A stretch of 64,000 nt of DNA, from assembly GCA_011319805.1 (NCBI GenBank), contig SJRY01000065.1, positions 186,001 through 250,000 of the forward strand, in the 5' to 3' direction. The position numbers and the translations under genes were made by a program. The stretch is from Macrocybe gigantea (taxonomy: Eukaryota; Basidiomycota; Agaricomycetes; Agaricales; Callistosporiaceae). Shown here piece by piece: positions 47,557 through 59,504 of the stretch (positions are counted from its first letter, which is position 1; each line of letters opens with the position of its first letter). The notes under the pieces were generated by a model, which saw only the letters and a program-made list of their open reading frames with translations, had not been told where the DNA came from and did not search any database.

Positions 47557-48523
47557 ATGACGATATTACTGATTGGCGGCACTGGGAAGACAGGAATACA
47601 AATTGCACGTCGTTTACAAGATGCGGAGGTCCCCGTCTTGTTGACGTCCCGCTCTGGGAGTGTTCCCTCGCCGTTCCGAGGAGTTCGATTCAACTGGTTC
47701 GACCGAACGACGTATGAGAACGCCTTCGAGGTCGCCGATGATATCAACCGCGTGTACATCGTAGGACCCCCGACCCAAGATGCACTCCCTATAGCGAAGG
47801 AGCTGATCCAGATTGCCGTCCGAAAGGGAGTCAAGCGTTTGGTGCTTTTATCTGCCGCAGTAATTCCAAAAGGAGCACCTGGCTTAGGCCAGATACACGA
47901 GTATATTGCTTCCTTGGGATTAGAATATTGCGTCTTGCAGCCTTCTTGGTTCATCGGTAGGTCGCCAATTACTCCCGTTCATGTTGCTTGACCGAATAAC
48001 CAGGCGGTTGGCATTTCTGATAGAGAATTTTGGTCAATTGTATCTCTACAGTATACGGGAAAGAGATGAAATTCCGACTTTCACTGGTGAAGGTCGTGTA
48101 CCTTTTGTTTCGGTGCAGGATATCGCGGATGTTGCTTTTGATGCACTTACAACGGAGTCCATAAAAAACTCCGAGCGCATGATCGTCGGTCCAGAGTTGT
48201 ATTCCAACACAGAGGTCCGTCTTGGAGATCTCAGCACCGAACCGTACATAACGGCTGAATTCTAGGTCGCTGCACTCTTGACCGGGATCTTAGGAAGGAG
48301 GATTAAGCATCGACATCTCTCTGAAGATGAATCCAAGATATTTTGGGCATCCTTCGGATTAGCCAAGGAGGATGTAGACGCGCTAATAGAAATGGAAAAA
48401 TTCATCGCAGACGGGAACGAAGAGGCATTCTTCTATAGGGAGGACGGAGTTGTCGGCAAGAGGCATCTGCGAGACTACTTCTTAACAAACCGCAATATCT
48501 GGCTCAAAGAGGAATCGGAGTAG
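47557..48523 (+). CDS. NmrA-like NAD(P)-binding reductase
   Basis: Model join(47557..47956,48024..48214,48266..48523), 282 residues. The N-terminus has the nucleotide motif LLIGGTGKTGIQIARRLQ, with a following beta strand and an Arg (TSRSG) that suits NADP. The body resembles the NmrA/ergot-alkaloid EasG-type atypical short-chain reductases (RVYIVGPPTQDALPIAKELI, GVKRLVLLSAA). Family members act as reductases in alkaloid and other specialised pathways or as redox sensors. It sits 257 bp after the first P450 and on the same strand as the halogenase, which favours a biosynthetic role. Both introns are GT-AG and restore the reading IENFGQLYLYS-like and NTEVAALLTG. Confidence 0.82.
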
Positions 48524-48540
48524 AACACACTGTCTCTGCA

Positions 48541-48621
48541 TCTTTGATTCTGTTGTGTGTTCGTGATGACAGGATGGGTGAGACGAACGAGTGTGGGGGG
48601 AAAGCCGTTGGGCTTTCGGAC
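48541..48621 (-). repeat. Dispersed repeat, interrupted copy, left part
   Basis: This is the reverse complement of 20755-20848 with scattered mismatches. It ends in the 8-bp duplication TTTCGGAC at 48614-48621. The remainder of the copy is at 49603-49803, beyond the inserted element. Confidence 0.75.
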
Positions 48622-49602
48622 CAGTGTTGTTCAAGTCGGCGGATAAACGTCCAAAGTCGTGCAAAGCCGGCTTAAGCCGCACATCAGGCGCCAAAGTAGA
48701 CTATAGCGACCTCCCATCCGACTTTTGTCACATGTAGTGTATTATGTAATGGCGAAGGCAGAGCAACAGCACAAGCCGCCGCTACGAAAGGTCGAAGGCA
48801 AAGCACACGGCCAGCTATAGCACGTCGTCCGCTCTTGCATAAATATATTTCATCTACCTCTATACTCTGAGAATGTTTTCCGTAGTGTCATCGAGATCTA
48901 GCTCGAGGTCCGCCTCGCCACTAGTATCCAATTCCAACATTTCGTACACTTCTAATTCATCCTCCAGGCTGCCGACAGCACTCCGCATCTGTGCTTCTGT
49001 CCAATGCTCATTAGTGGAATCAAAAAGATCCAAAATCGTAAATGAGAATGTCGACGACGATGCATCATCGATGAACATTGAGGAATCACTGTCATCCTCA
49101 TCAGCCGACCTTTCGATCTCTTGAACAATGGCCTGAAGAGATCGGGTTATGAGGTTGGGTGCTGGATAAATGGTTTCCGATGAAGCATCGGCCTGTTCTG
49201 TCGACGATAGGTCGCGGGTGACCTGAATCGATGGAATCTGTTCTGTCGCTGTCGCTGGTGCCGCTGTGGTTGCTGTTGGAGCTGTGTCGTGCATCAGATC
49301 AATGAGTGGTGCCCAATCAGCGTGGTTCGACCCCGTTGGACCGCTCACTACAACATGAGGCGCCTCTTACGTCGGGCATCACTAACGGATCAGATTTTGG
49401 GAGACGGAGGGAACGACGATGCGGAATTATAATCACAGTTGTTTCCTCAGCACTTGCTCCAGTGGAGTTATGTAATCGTAACTAAAAAGGCAAAGTCGAC
49501 CAATAGTCTCCAATAGTCTACGACCTCCCATCAAAGTCGACGTATATTCGGCTTAGTCGTCTGACCGACTTCAACCGAAAGTCGCCGACTGGAACAACAC
49601 TG
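48622..49602. mobile_element. Non-autonomous hAT-like DNA transposon, 981 bp
   Basis: The ends are inverted repeats: CAGTGTTGTTCAAGTCGGCG on the left and CAGTGTTGTTCCAGTCGGCG when the right end is read inward, 19 of 20 matching. The flanks are an 8-bp direct duplication, TTTCGGAC (48614-48621 and 49603-49610). The uninterrupted target exists once at 20755-20765. Eight-bp target duplications and CAG...CTG ends are typical of hAT elements. Subterminal AAAGTCG/CGACTTT motifs repeat at both ends. No transposase with a BED or dimerisation domain is present, so movement would need a helper elsewhere. Confidence 0.88.
48860..49348 (-). CDS. Acidic open frame inside hAT-like element
   Basis: An uninterrupted 162-codon frame with an ATG. 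The product is acidic and Ser/Thr-rich, with clusters such as SADEDDSDSSMFIDD and an ELDTSGEADLELDLDD tail. I recognise no transposase domain. It may be a remnant of a transposase N-terminus, a second element-encoded protein, or a captured host fragment. Expression is unknown. Confidence 0.4.
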   Translation of the reverse strand: MSGPTGSNHADWAPLIDLMHDTAPTATTAAPATATEQIPSIQVTRDLSSTEQADASSETIYPAPNLITRSLQAIVQEIERSADEDDSDSSMFIDDASSSTFSFTILDLFDSTNEHWTEAQMRSAVGSLEDELEVYEMLELDTSGEADLELDLDDTTENILRV

Positions 49603-49803
49603 TTTCGGACCGAGCATGTGGGTGAACTTCGGGAGCCGTGAGATGAGCCGCGTCCATGTGGGCTGGGCAGCTCGCAAACAGCTCCTGTACCAAGTCAGGT
49701 GTGCACAGCGAGAGGGTGTGGTGGGTGGGCGAGAGACGGTGACGAGGAGGGTGAGTCAGCGGAGGATGAGCGAGGAGAAAACGTAGGCAATAGCGTAGCG
49801 ATT
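49603..49803 (-). repeat. Dispersed repeat, interrupted copy, right part
   Basis: This is the reverse complement of 20541-20765 and begins with the second TTTCGGAC duplication. Together with 48541-48621 it makes one repeat copy that was split by the hAT-like element. Confidence 0.75.
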
Positions 49804-50176
49804 GGCCGCGCCTTGCCCTCAATCTGACTCGAAGACTCTATTCCATTACTAACTACATCAGGTCTGACATCTTCAGCCTGTGCGTGTCATGCGCATTTGG
49901 CAGTTCAAAGAATGGCCCGCTCGGGTATCAATCAGCAGAATCACCTTGGACCGAAGTGTGTATAAAGCGAGCGAGAATTGGCACTGATGCGAGGAAATTA
50001 AAAGTCAAGTTAGTGAAGTTTCGCCTTATAGGGCCTATCTGCCCTGTGTCACGGTATCCCTGTGGCGTAACTTTACGTTCACAGTTCAACATGGCACATT
50101 CCTTTTCCCAATCTACCAGAGGCGATATCGCCGTAAGCGAAGGCTTTACAATGTATGAAAACGAAGCCGTACGCTA

Positions 50177-50188
50177 TGGCATATAAAT
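50177..50188 (+). promoter_or_regulatory. TATA box of halogenase gene
   Basis: CATATAAATG lies about 90 bp upstream of the proposed ATG at 50272. The interval 49804-50271 shows no gene of its own. Confidence 0.4.
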
Positions 50189-50271
50189 GGCATGAAGGCT
50201 GAATATCCCCAGAGATACAAATACATTATTCGTTCGAGCCTTTTTCCCATTTATATCCCAAGTAGCGTCTA

Positions 50272-52444
<2,173 letters not shown>

Positions 52445-52535
52445 CATCTCGATTATCGTTACGACTGTTTTTGGGAAAAATCGAATATCGTCCATCAGAT
52501 GAAAGCAAGGCACAGATTTCTTTCAAATGGGTCTA

Positions 52536-53384
52536 CAGTCGACTCTCTTATAAACCATACCACCCATAACCCATATACCTAGATAACCCATAGAAATTTC
52601 GGTCCACCGACTTGGTTCGCAGAGAATCTCGGTTCATAACCCATACCTCCGCGATACCCCATAACCCATAGCATTTTGATGGCAAAACCCATACATTTTC
52701 GAACCGGTGGACTGCTAGATAGGGAAATTATATTACATAACGAGAGTTTCCCTTGACACCTGCCAACGAATTTGCCACAAAAGTCCCCTTCCATCATGAC
52801 AAATCCCCTCGCCGTTCTCCAAAAGGGTTTGCAGGCCTTGAAGAAACAAATACAGCCACGGAAAACCAGGCTCGAGAACGCCAGGAAAGCAAAGCAAGCC
52901 CTCACCGAGGACGATGAAGAGTGGTTGGATGGTGAGGGAAACCTTATTGATGAGGAGCGGGTCGTAGAATTGCTCGAGAAGGCTTCAGACTATGAGAGGC
53001 GCCTGGAAAGGCTTGATACGAAGGATAGGGGCATTGTCGAGAAGCTACAGAACCTTGGAATTGGGATTAAGGGGACGAAGCGCAAACATACGGTTGACAA
53101 TCCTTTTTTCGACAGTCCATTTTCGCGGAAATTGGAGGCAGTTTTGGCATCATTTAACCGCCAGACACGCCTGGACGAGGTTCAAACCATGAAGCCGACC
53201 TTTATGACCAATTATTTCGCTCGTAAATAGCTTTGGATAGACGTATCATACTGCTACAGCCCCGTTAGAGCTCTATTTTGCATTTCGGACGTAATTTACA
53301 GACTTTTTCTAGTAACCCATACTCCCTCATAACCCATAGCCCGGGAGGTCCACCAACAGGTATGGGTTAAGAGGGAGTTGACTG
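52536..53384. mobile_element. Non-autonomous Tc1/pogo-like DNA transposon, 849 bp
   Basis: The ends are inverted repeats: CAGTCGACTCTCTTATAAACC on the left against CAGTCAACTCCCTCTTAACCC read inward from the right. They are flanked by TA on both sides (52534-52535 and 53385-53386), the usual target duplication of Tc1/mariner elements. Subterminal AACCCATA motifs recur at both ends. The single internal gene is not a transposase. It separates the halogenase from the DOPA-dioxygenase-like gene. Confidence 0.75.
52796..53230 (+). CDS. Coiled-coil protein encoded by pogo-like element
   Basis: From the ATG at 52796 the frame encodes 144 residues. It is charged and helical, with Lys/Arg-rich N-terminus (LQALKKQIQPRKTRLENARK), an EEWLDGEGNLIDEERVVELL segment and a probable coiled coil (EKASDYERRLERLDTKD). 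It lies centrally between the terminal repeats, so I take it as element-encoded. Similar helical proteins accompany DNA transposons in agaricomycete genomes as far as I recall; that recollection is not verified. No DDE triad is visible. Confidence 0.5.
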   Translation: MTNPLAVLQKGLQALKKQIQPRKTRLENARKAKQALTEDDEEWLDGEGNLIDEERVVELLEKASDYERRLERLDTKDRGIVEKLQNLGIGIKGTKRKHTVDNPFFDSPFSRKLEAVLASFNRQTRLDEVQTMKPTFMTNYFARK

Positions 53385-53751
53385 TATAAACGCTTTCGAG
53401 TACTTGAAAGGTATAGTGGGCCGCCATTCTCGCTTCCCGCCTGCTCCCACTCTTAGAAAATCGGATCGATTATTTTATCTATGTATTAGGTTACCACTCG
53501 TTTTTGTTCTCTTCGGTCGCCGCTTCGATCCTTCCATGTTGCACTCTAATACCGCAAGCATCAACGACATTACGGAATGGAGACCTTACATGAGTGTAGT
53601 GCGATTCACGTGTTTTCCCCAAACGCATCACGTCAAGGTCGTGATGGTAAGCCAGGTGTATAACCATGTCGGATTCTAGACCAGCTCTTTTACGCATAAA
53701 TAATCAGGGGGGAACGATATTGAAGACACTGCCGCGTATCGCCGCCCAAAC

Positions 53752-54482
53752 ATGTCACAATGGCCATCTCCTCTCGAAGGCTACGAGAATGCGGATCCCC
53801 TGCCAACAACCGTAAATGCTGATGGAAAGTCGCTTTACAATCCGCCCGGTCCACTCTCTGCAGCGTACGAGAAATTTCCAAAACCTATCGATCCTTCAAG
53901 AAATGGATTCGATTTTCATAGTATGGCATTTTCAGTTGACTGTGAAGATGGCATTGAACCACCGCTTCAATCCCTAGTCTACTACATGCAGCACGTCGAA
54001 TCTCAATCTAAATACGCCTGGGAGCTGCACGAGCGGATCAGAAGGGAGTTCCCAGAGGTGCGGACGTCTGCGTCAGCCAGCCTTTGCAAAGTTATGCGCT
54101 GAATGTGATATATACTCGTTTACAGCTACGCATCTACAAATTCTGGGAGAAACCTGTCGGTGAGCGCAACAAACGATTCCAATTGTAGCTTCGATCTATT
54201 TACTCTTGGTATGGAACGAGCAGGCCCGCATCCTGCTGCTATGTTTGAGGTCAATACCTTTACTCCACATCAGACAGGGGCCTTGTTCTCCTGGCTGACC
54301 ATTCATAGAGGACCATGTTCGTAAGTATCTAGTTAATTATCCCTATCAAGTTTGTGGAATAAACTCACCGCTCTTCCAGTGTGCTCATTCATCCGAACAC
54401 GGACGACGGGTATAAGGATCATACAGAACTTATGACATGGATGGGAAGGCCATGGCCATTATCCACAGAAATGATGTTGTGA
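53752..54482 (+). CDS. DOPA 4,5-dioxygenase-like protein
   Basis: Model join(53752..53920,53978..54057,54126..54159,54224..54320,54380..54482), 160 residues. Motifs are FDFHIYY near the start and EFPELRIYKFWEKPVGPHP, FEVNTF and LIHPNTDDGYKDHT later; His residues in the first and last are the expected iron ligands. The family cleaves catechol rings extradiol-wise: in Amanita and Hygrocybe pigments it opens DOPA to betalamic-acid or muscaflavin precursors, and bacterial members act in lincomycin- and anthramycin-type pathways. The first intron (53921-53977) is 57 nt and stop-free, so an unspliced reading also stays open; removing it restores FHIYY. It lies between halogenase and second P450 on the same strand. 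Confidence 0.85.
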
Positions 54483-54909
54483 CTTGCACGGACGACTTGT
54501 ACGTACAATGAGCAAAGATTGAGGTCATCCGTCCAAGTTCCAATGCTATTCGGAGACGAACGATGCCACTCCTAGCGGTATTCGGCTCCAGCTTTGGCTT
54601 GTCGTACAGTAAGGCCCAGGTATGGTTTTGCAGAAGTGATAATTCATTCTGGTCCCAATTATCACAAGAAACTGATCCGTGAGAATGTGAAGGAAATATA
54701 ATGGGAATAGATTTTTACGTTTCTTGTCAATGACGAAGCGATTAGAAGACGTACAGCTGGCTAATATGCCGAGTCAAGGTATCAGTTCATCGTATCAGGG
54801 TGTCTGATCCCAAAAGGCTATTCGGCCTGAGATGGCCCGAAGTCAATGAGAGGGGAAAGCGATTAAACTTCGACGTAAAAGTCCCAAAGCAACGCACATC
54901 AGGATAGCC
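54483..54909. other. Intergenic region before second P450
   Basis: No gene was recognised; it probably holds the P450 promoter. Confidence 0.45.
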
Positions 54910-57148
54910 ATGTCCATCTCCTCTGCTTCAACGGCTGCCGCCATTATCTTTGCCTTTGGTGTATTGGTTCTCAGGTACCGCACCGCTGTGGACGCGACGA
55001 GACTACGAGGACCGCCGAGGAAAAGTTTCCTCCTTGGGTATGCGAAGGAGCTCTTTCATAGGGCTGAATCCGATGCCCTTTGCGACCAATGGGAAAAGAC
55101 GTACGGTCCAGCTTTTGAAATCCCATGGGTCTTAGGAACACGCCAAGTCGTTCTCGCGGACCTGAAGGCGATTTCTCACATCTTTGCATCGCAAGCGACT
55201 ACGTTTTGGCACGTCACTGAAGATAGGATATCGATGGAAAACCTCGTTTGTGTTTTCTTATGAAATTTCTTCCTCAGCTAATCGTTCAGGGATAGTTTGG
55301 TCGGAATATACTAGCGGCAGAAGGGGAGGACCATAGGAGGTGCGGCTGGTGGTTTAGCACATAAACGAGAGGTCGCTCACTCTTTTCAAGACAGAGAAAG
55401 GCTCTGCTACCTGCCTTCAGTAATTTTGAGATCCGAAAACTGGCTCCAACACTCTATGACTGCGCATATACGGTAGGCAGATCTTTGCTTTCTCCGCCGG
55501 TATTTGACATGTCATGCTAGCTCAAAACCTCCTGGGATGCAATGCTGCAAGATCTCGACTGTGTTACAACCGACGTTCAGGAATGGCATGTCCTCTCTTT
55601 CTTCAATTAGAACTAATTTAGGTTAACTTGTGCTAATTATGACGATTGTAGGATCAATCAGTTCACGTACGTGTTTTATACTTCGAATACATCTTTCCAT
55701 GCCCATGCAAAGATACTGTATACCAGATTGGACAGCACGGGAATATCTGTTTTGGGGCACGACTTTGGGTCTTTAAAAGGGATAAAGTCAGCCATAGATG
55801 CGCCATTGGATATCCTTCTGAATTTGCAACCTCCCTTCCTAATTGCATTGCTCAATTCCCGTTACCCGTCCATTCCGATACCCTCGAAGACAGGCATCGC
55901 CCTGGGGAAGTTGACCGTTTGCATTGCCGACGTGGCACATGTGTCCATTCAGAGGGCAAAGAAGGAGAGAGAGCTCGACAGCAGCCGAGAAAGGGAGGAC
56001 AAGTCGATCCTTGGTACTCTCAGTGAGTTCAACGATTATTCCACCTCGACGACGAAGGCAAACACGTCTGAAAAAATCAGTTACTTCAGAAATTAAAAAC
56101 TTGATGTCTCCCGAAGAAGTTATGGGTCAGGTAACGGCGCTGCACTTTCTTGATAGACGGTTTACTAAAATACGATATTTTCGCCTTTCAATAGATAGTG
56201 AGTCATTATGACCTACCTCTCACTAGCATCGCACGAACTTGTTCCTTCAGAATGTCATGCTTACTGCTGGCTATGAGCTAACAGCAAGTGAGTGTACAGC
56301 CAATTATGAATAAGGCACAGAACTTATGAATGGATGCTTTACAAAAGTCGCGTTGACAGTGAAGTATTTTACCGATACCCGTGAATCATATTACTCACCA
56401 GTGGTCTTTTTTGGCAGTGGGCATTGATCGAACTGTGCAGAAAACCTGCTGTGCAAGATAAACTACGGAGCGAAGTGGCAGAATACTCCACGGATCCGAC
56501 GTACGAGGAATTGACCAATATGTTACCGTACATGGATGCCGTGACTTGCGAAACGCTGCGCTTACACCCTCCCGGAGGTCAGACGTTTCGAGAGGTGCGT
56601 ATTGATGGAGCCGCGTTTCAATCGTATTCATCATTTCAAAGGCTCGTGAGGATAATATGGTTCCTCTAAGTGAACCTGTCCTCGATGCCAACGGAAACAG
56701 TATCGATCGCATTTATATCCCAAAGGGCACGATAGTTAGAATTCCGACAGGAACTGTGGGGACGACAATGAGGATCTGGGGCGATAATGGGGATGAATTC
56801 TCCCCTGAGCGATGGCTCGATAACGATGCCCCTAGCTCAAAAGCAAACACGATCCAAGGTTACCGACACCTATTGGCATTTTCCGACGGACCAAGAGTCT
56901 GCCTTGGAAAGGGATTGGCCTTGCTCCAGTTTAAGGTGCGTTATCCCAGGCGAAGATGCGCTCCTAAATGACCAGTCCTGTCTTTCCATCAGATAATGCT
57001 ATTTGTTCTAATCCGTCATTACTCTTTTGAACTACCGGGTGGTCTGGATACGGACTTTGACAGTCATATGGCACTTTTAGAACGTCCAAAAACGGTCGGC
57101 GAAAAAGGCTGTAGGGTCCCCTTGATTGTCAGGAAAGTTGGCGCGTGA
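54910..57148 (+). CDS. Cytochrome P450, copy 2
   Basis: Thirteen exons: 54910-55245, 55296-55339, 55391-55472, 55521-55585, 55652-55666, 55727-56022, 56081-56130, 56195-56197, 56251-56287, 56348-56358, 56418-56594, 56642-56935, 56993-57148. They give 521 residues, intact. Motifs are RLRGPPRKSFLLGY, DHRRQRKALLPAFSN, I-helix AGYELTA, ExxR in CETLRLHPPGG, PERW and haem loop FSDGPRVCLG. The exon plan equals that of copy 1, including the 15-, 3- and 11-nt exons. The intron after exon 4 begins GC (GCATGT) where copy 1 has GT. The I-helix acid-alcohol pair is changed: Leu replaces the usual Thr after Glu. It is clearly a duplicate of copy 1 and probably acts in the same pathway on a later intermediate; the latter is inference. 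Confidence 0.9.
56195..56197 (+). other. 3-nt microexon of P450 copy 2
   Basis: The triplet ATA lies between ...TCAATAG and GTGAGT..., with introns of 64 nt (56131-56194) and 53 nt (56198-56250). It adds Ile after GQ at the same position as the Met microexon of copy 1, and keeps six residues between Gln and the I-helix AG. Confidence 0.65.
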
Positions 57149-57489
57149 AGTACTGGTACATATTCGCAAATCGATGGTGACAATATAGTATATAGACTTC
57201 ACGAATAAGCACATGATTCTATGTCTATGTACCAGCCCTGATATCCGCTTCGTTCTCGTCTGCGCAGACTACTTGCCTTTTATGCGCGTATGCGAGGCAC
57301 GGTTAGTGCCGTGAGTGGGATCACTGGCTTCAGGCTGACCACTACAGCGCATAGATACATGTCGAACGGGACACAAGCGCCATAAAGGGTATTCCTGACC
57401 ACTCGGCGACGAGACGGGAGAATTCTATAGCGATTCTTTGCCTACACATCGCCTGATATTGTACATACACAAATTGAGACCCATTGATT

Positions 57490-58892
57490 TTACTCTTCGT
57501 CATCCTCGTCGCCAGAGACTTCAGCGTTTTCGAGCTCAGCTTTGACCATGAGCTGGGCGAGGTCCTGCTCCTCCGTCTCCGATACGGCCTTGGGCTGCAG
57601 CACCGAGAGATCAATATTAAGATTGCGACAATGTTACAGAACAAGCAAAGGAGGTGCCAACCTTCATCTTGACGACGAGGCTGCCGCCCTGCGTCTCGAT
57701 CGCGCTCTGGATGGCCTCGATCGCGCGCTCAAGTCTCTCCACCGCAGCATACTTGTCCGTCGCGTTGGTGCTGAGGACGTACAGCGGCGGCGCGACGAGC
57801 TTAGCCTTGATCGGGACCGCGTCGGTGCTCGCCCTTTCGCCTGCACGCAAGGCCTTCCTGATCGCGTCGATGCCGGAGGGCGTATAGCATGTAAGCTGGA
57901 TGTCGGCGCGCAGCTTGATTGGCTGCGGCGTGAGGCGTCGCGCGATGGTGCTCATGAGCACGGAAAGCACCATCGGCAGTACGGGCGTCTCCAGCGAGGC
58001 AAAGACGGTGTCCGATTCTCTGCAAAGAAGAAAAATAAATATACAAACCAATCACTTTGTTATGCGAACTCGACAGAAAAAAAGAGATGTGGGCGCACGT
58101 CAAGGCAAGCTTGAACGCATCGTATGGGTGTCCGTACTTCTTGCCGAGTGGCCATGCGATGGTTTCATACAGTGCTTCTAGTTTCTCCTCTTCGTGTGGA
58201 CCGCCGAAAGAATGGACCGCCGCCTCGCCCCCGGCATCGTCCTCGCCCGCCGCCTGCCGCGCCCGTCTCGCCTTTTTGCTCTCTTTGCCACTCTCCGGGG
58301 CGAGCTGCTGCTCCTCGGCTGTTGTTGTTGTCATTAGGGCACTTGTCGCAATCGCAGATGAGTTCTCAGCGGCGGCAGTGGTTGTTTCCTTTCCGGATGC
58401 CTCGGGGAGCGTCACCTTGGACGCGACGTGTCGCAGTATCGAGGCGACCGTTTTTGATTTCATGTATCGTTCTTCGCACTTGACAATATCCTCCGGCGAG
58501 ACTCTCCGTTTTGAAAGATCGATGTATCCTATCCAAGTTCCGGAGGAAGTCAAGGGATTTCCTCGACAACGCCTGTGGATGGGGATACGCACCTTTTTCT
58601 TTGTCAACACGGAGAACGACAACGACCTCGTTCCTGCCGACACGGATGAGCTTCTGGACGGACCGAATGCGCCTGCGCGAGAGTTCCGAGAGAAGGATCA
58701 TCCCTTCTGTGTTATCATACTCTAACTAGCAGTCCTCCGATTCGGATGTAGACGATCAGGTTTTGGCAATTTAAAAAAAAAAAAAGGAACAGGACGCACC
58801 AGCTTAACGTAGGCCCCCATTTCAGCAATCTGCCGCACTTGGACCATAACTAATTCGTCCACTTCCGGGTACTTCTGTTCGTAGTACCGCAT
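57490..58892 (-). CDS. SUI2: Translation initiation factor eIF2 alpha subunit
   Basis: Model complement(join(57490..57594,57662..58019,58099..58528,58593..58725,58800..58892)), 372 residues. eIF2 carries initiator Met-tRNA to the ribosome; phosphorylation of the alpha subunit is the general stress switch. The N-terminal S1 domain reads [16 protein letters not shown], then [20 protein letters not shown] with the regulatory Ser (Ser51 equivalent) in ELSRRRIRS, then [15 protein letters not shown]. The middle contains a low-complexity Ala/Thr/Glu insert (about residues 125-185) not usual in yeast or mammals. The C-terminal alpha/beta domain ([33 protein letters not shown]) and an acidic end (SGDEDDEE) are present. 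It is a housekeeping gene marking the right edge of the metabolite cluster. Confidence 0.95.
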
Positions 58893-59504
58893 GTTTGATG
58901 AATGAAAAATACAAGTCTGTTGAAAGTGTCGAGGAGGTCAAGTTATCGGCTTTGCTTGCCTGTTGTGTGTTTTATTATGTAATACAATCAACTTCGAATC
59001 AGATAGTTCGCAAGTCATGTTTCGTTCTGTTAACTTGAACTCCCATGTTGAAGTGACTCGCGATTCTCCCGGAATAAAACACAGTGGTATGGCCGACTCT
59101 AATGTCGTTATGCTACTTATTTCGCCGCTGATTCTGTAGATCATTTCATCAACCAGCTTCTGACCTTTTGACAGGATGGCTCAGGCGATCATATAACATG
59201 CCGGTTCCGAACCAGAGATGTGCCGACATCTTTATTCGAGGAATCTGTAAGTTGCTATTCCATCATGACGGCCAGCTGATAGTAGAAGCTGAACTCCAGG
59301 AGAGCCGGCTGGGTGCAGAGCTGTTTTTTGTCAGTTGCACGATGAACTCGTGCTTGGATAAGTACTCATGCTTCAAGTATTGTCTTAAGCGGCCAGAGCA
59401 TGTAAATTGATACGACAGTAACTTCATTCATACAAGGTTGTTGGAAATATTGAAAACATGAAATAGGTGCTGGCATTGCACCCAAACTTCTGGCAAACGC
59501 ATCG
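58893..59504. other. Intergenic region
   Basis: This is the promoter of eIF2-alpha on the left and the 3' region of the OPT transporter on the right. No further gene was recognised. Confidence 0.45.
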
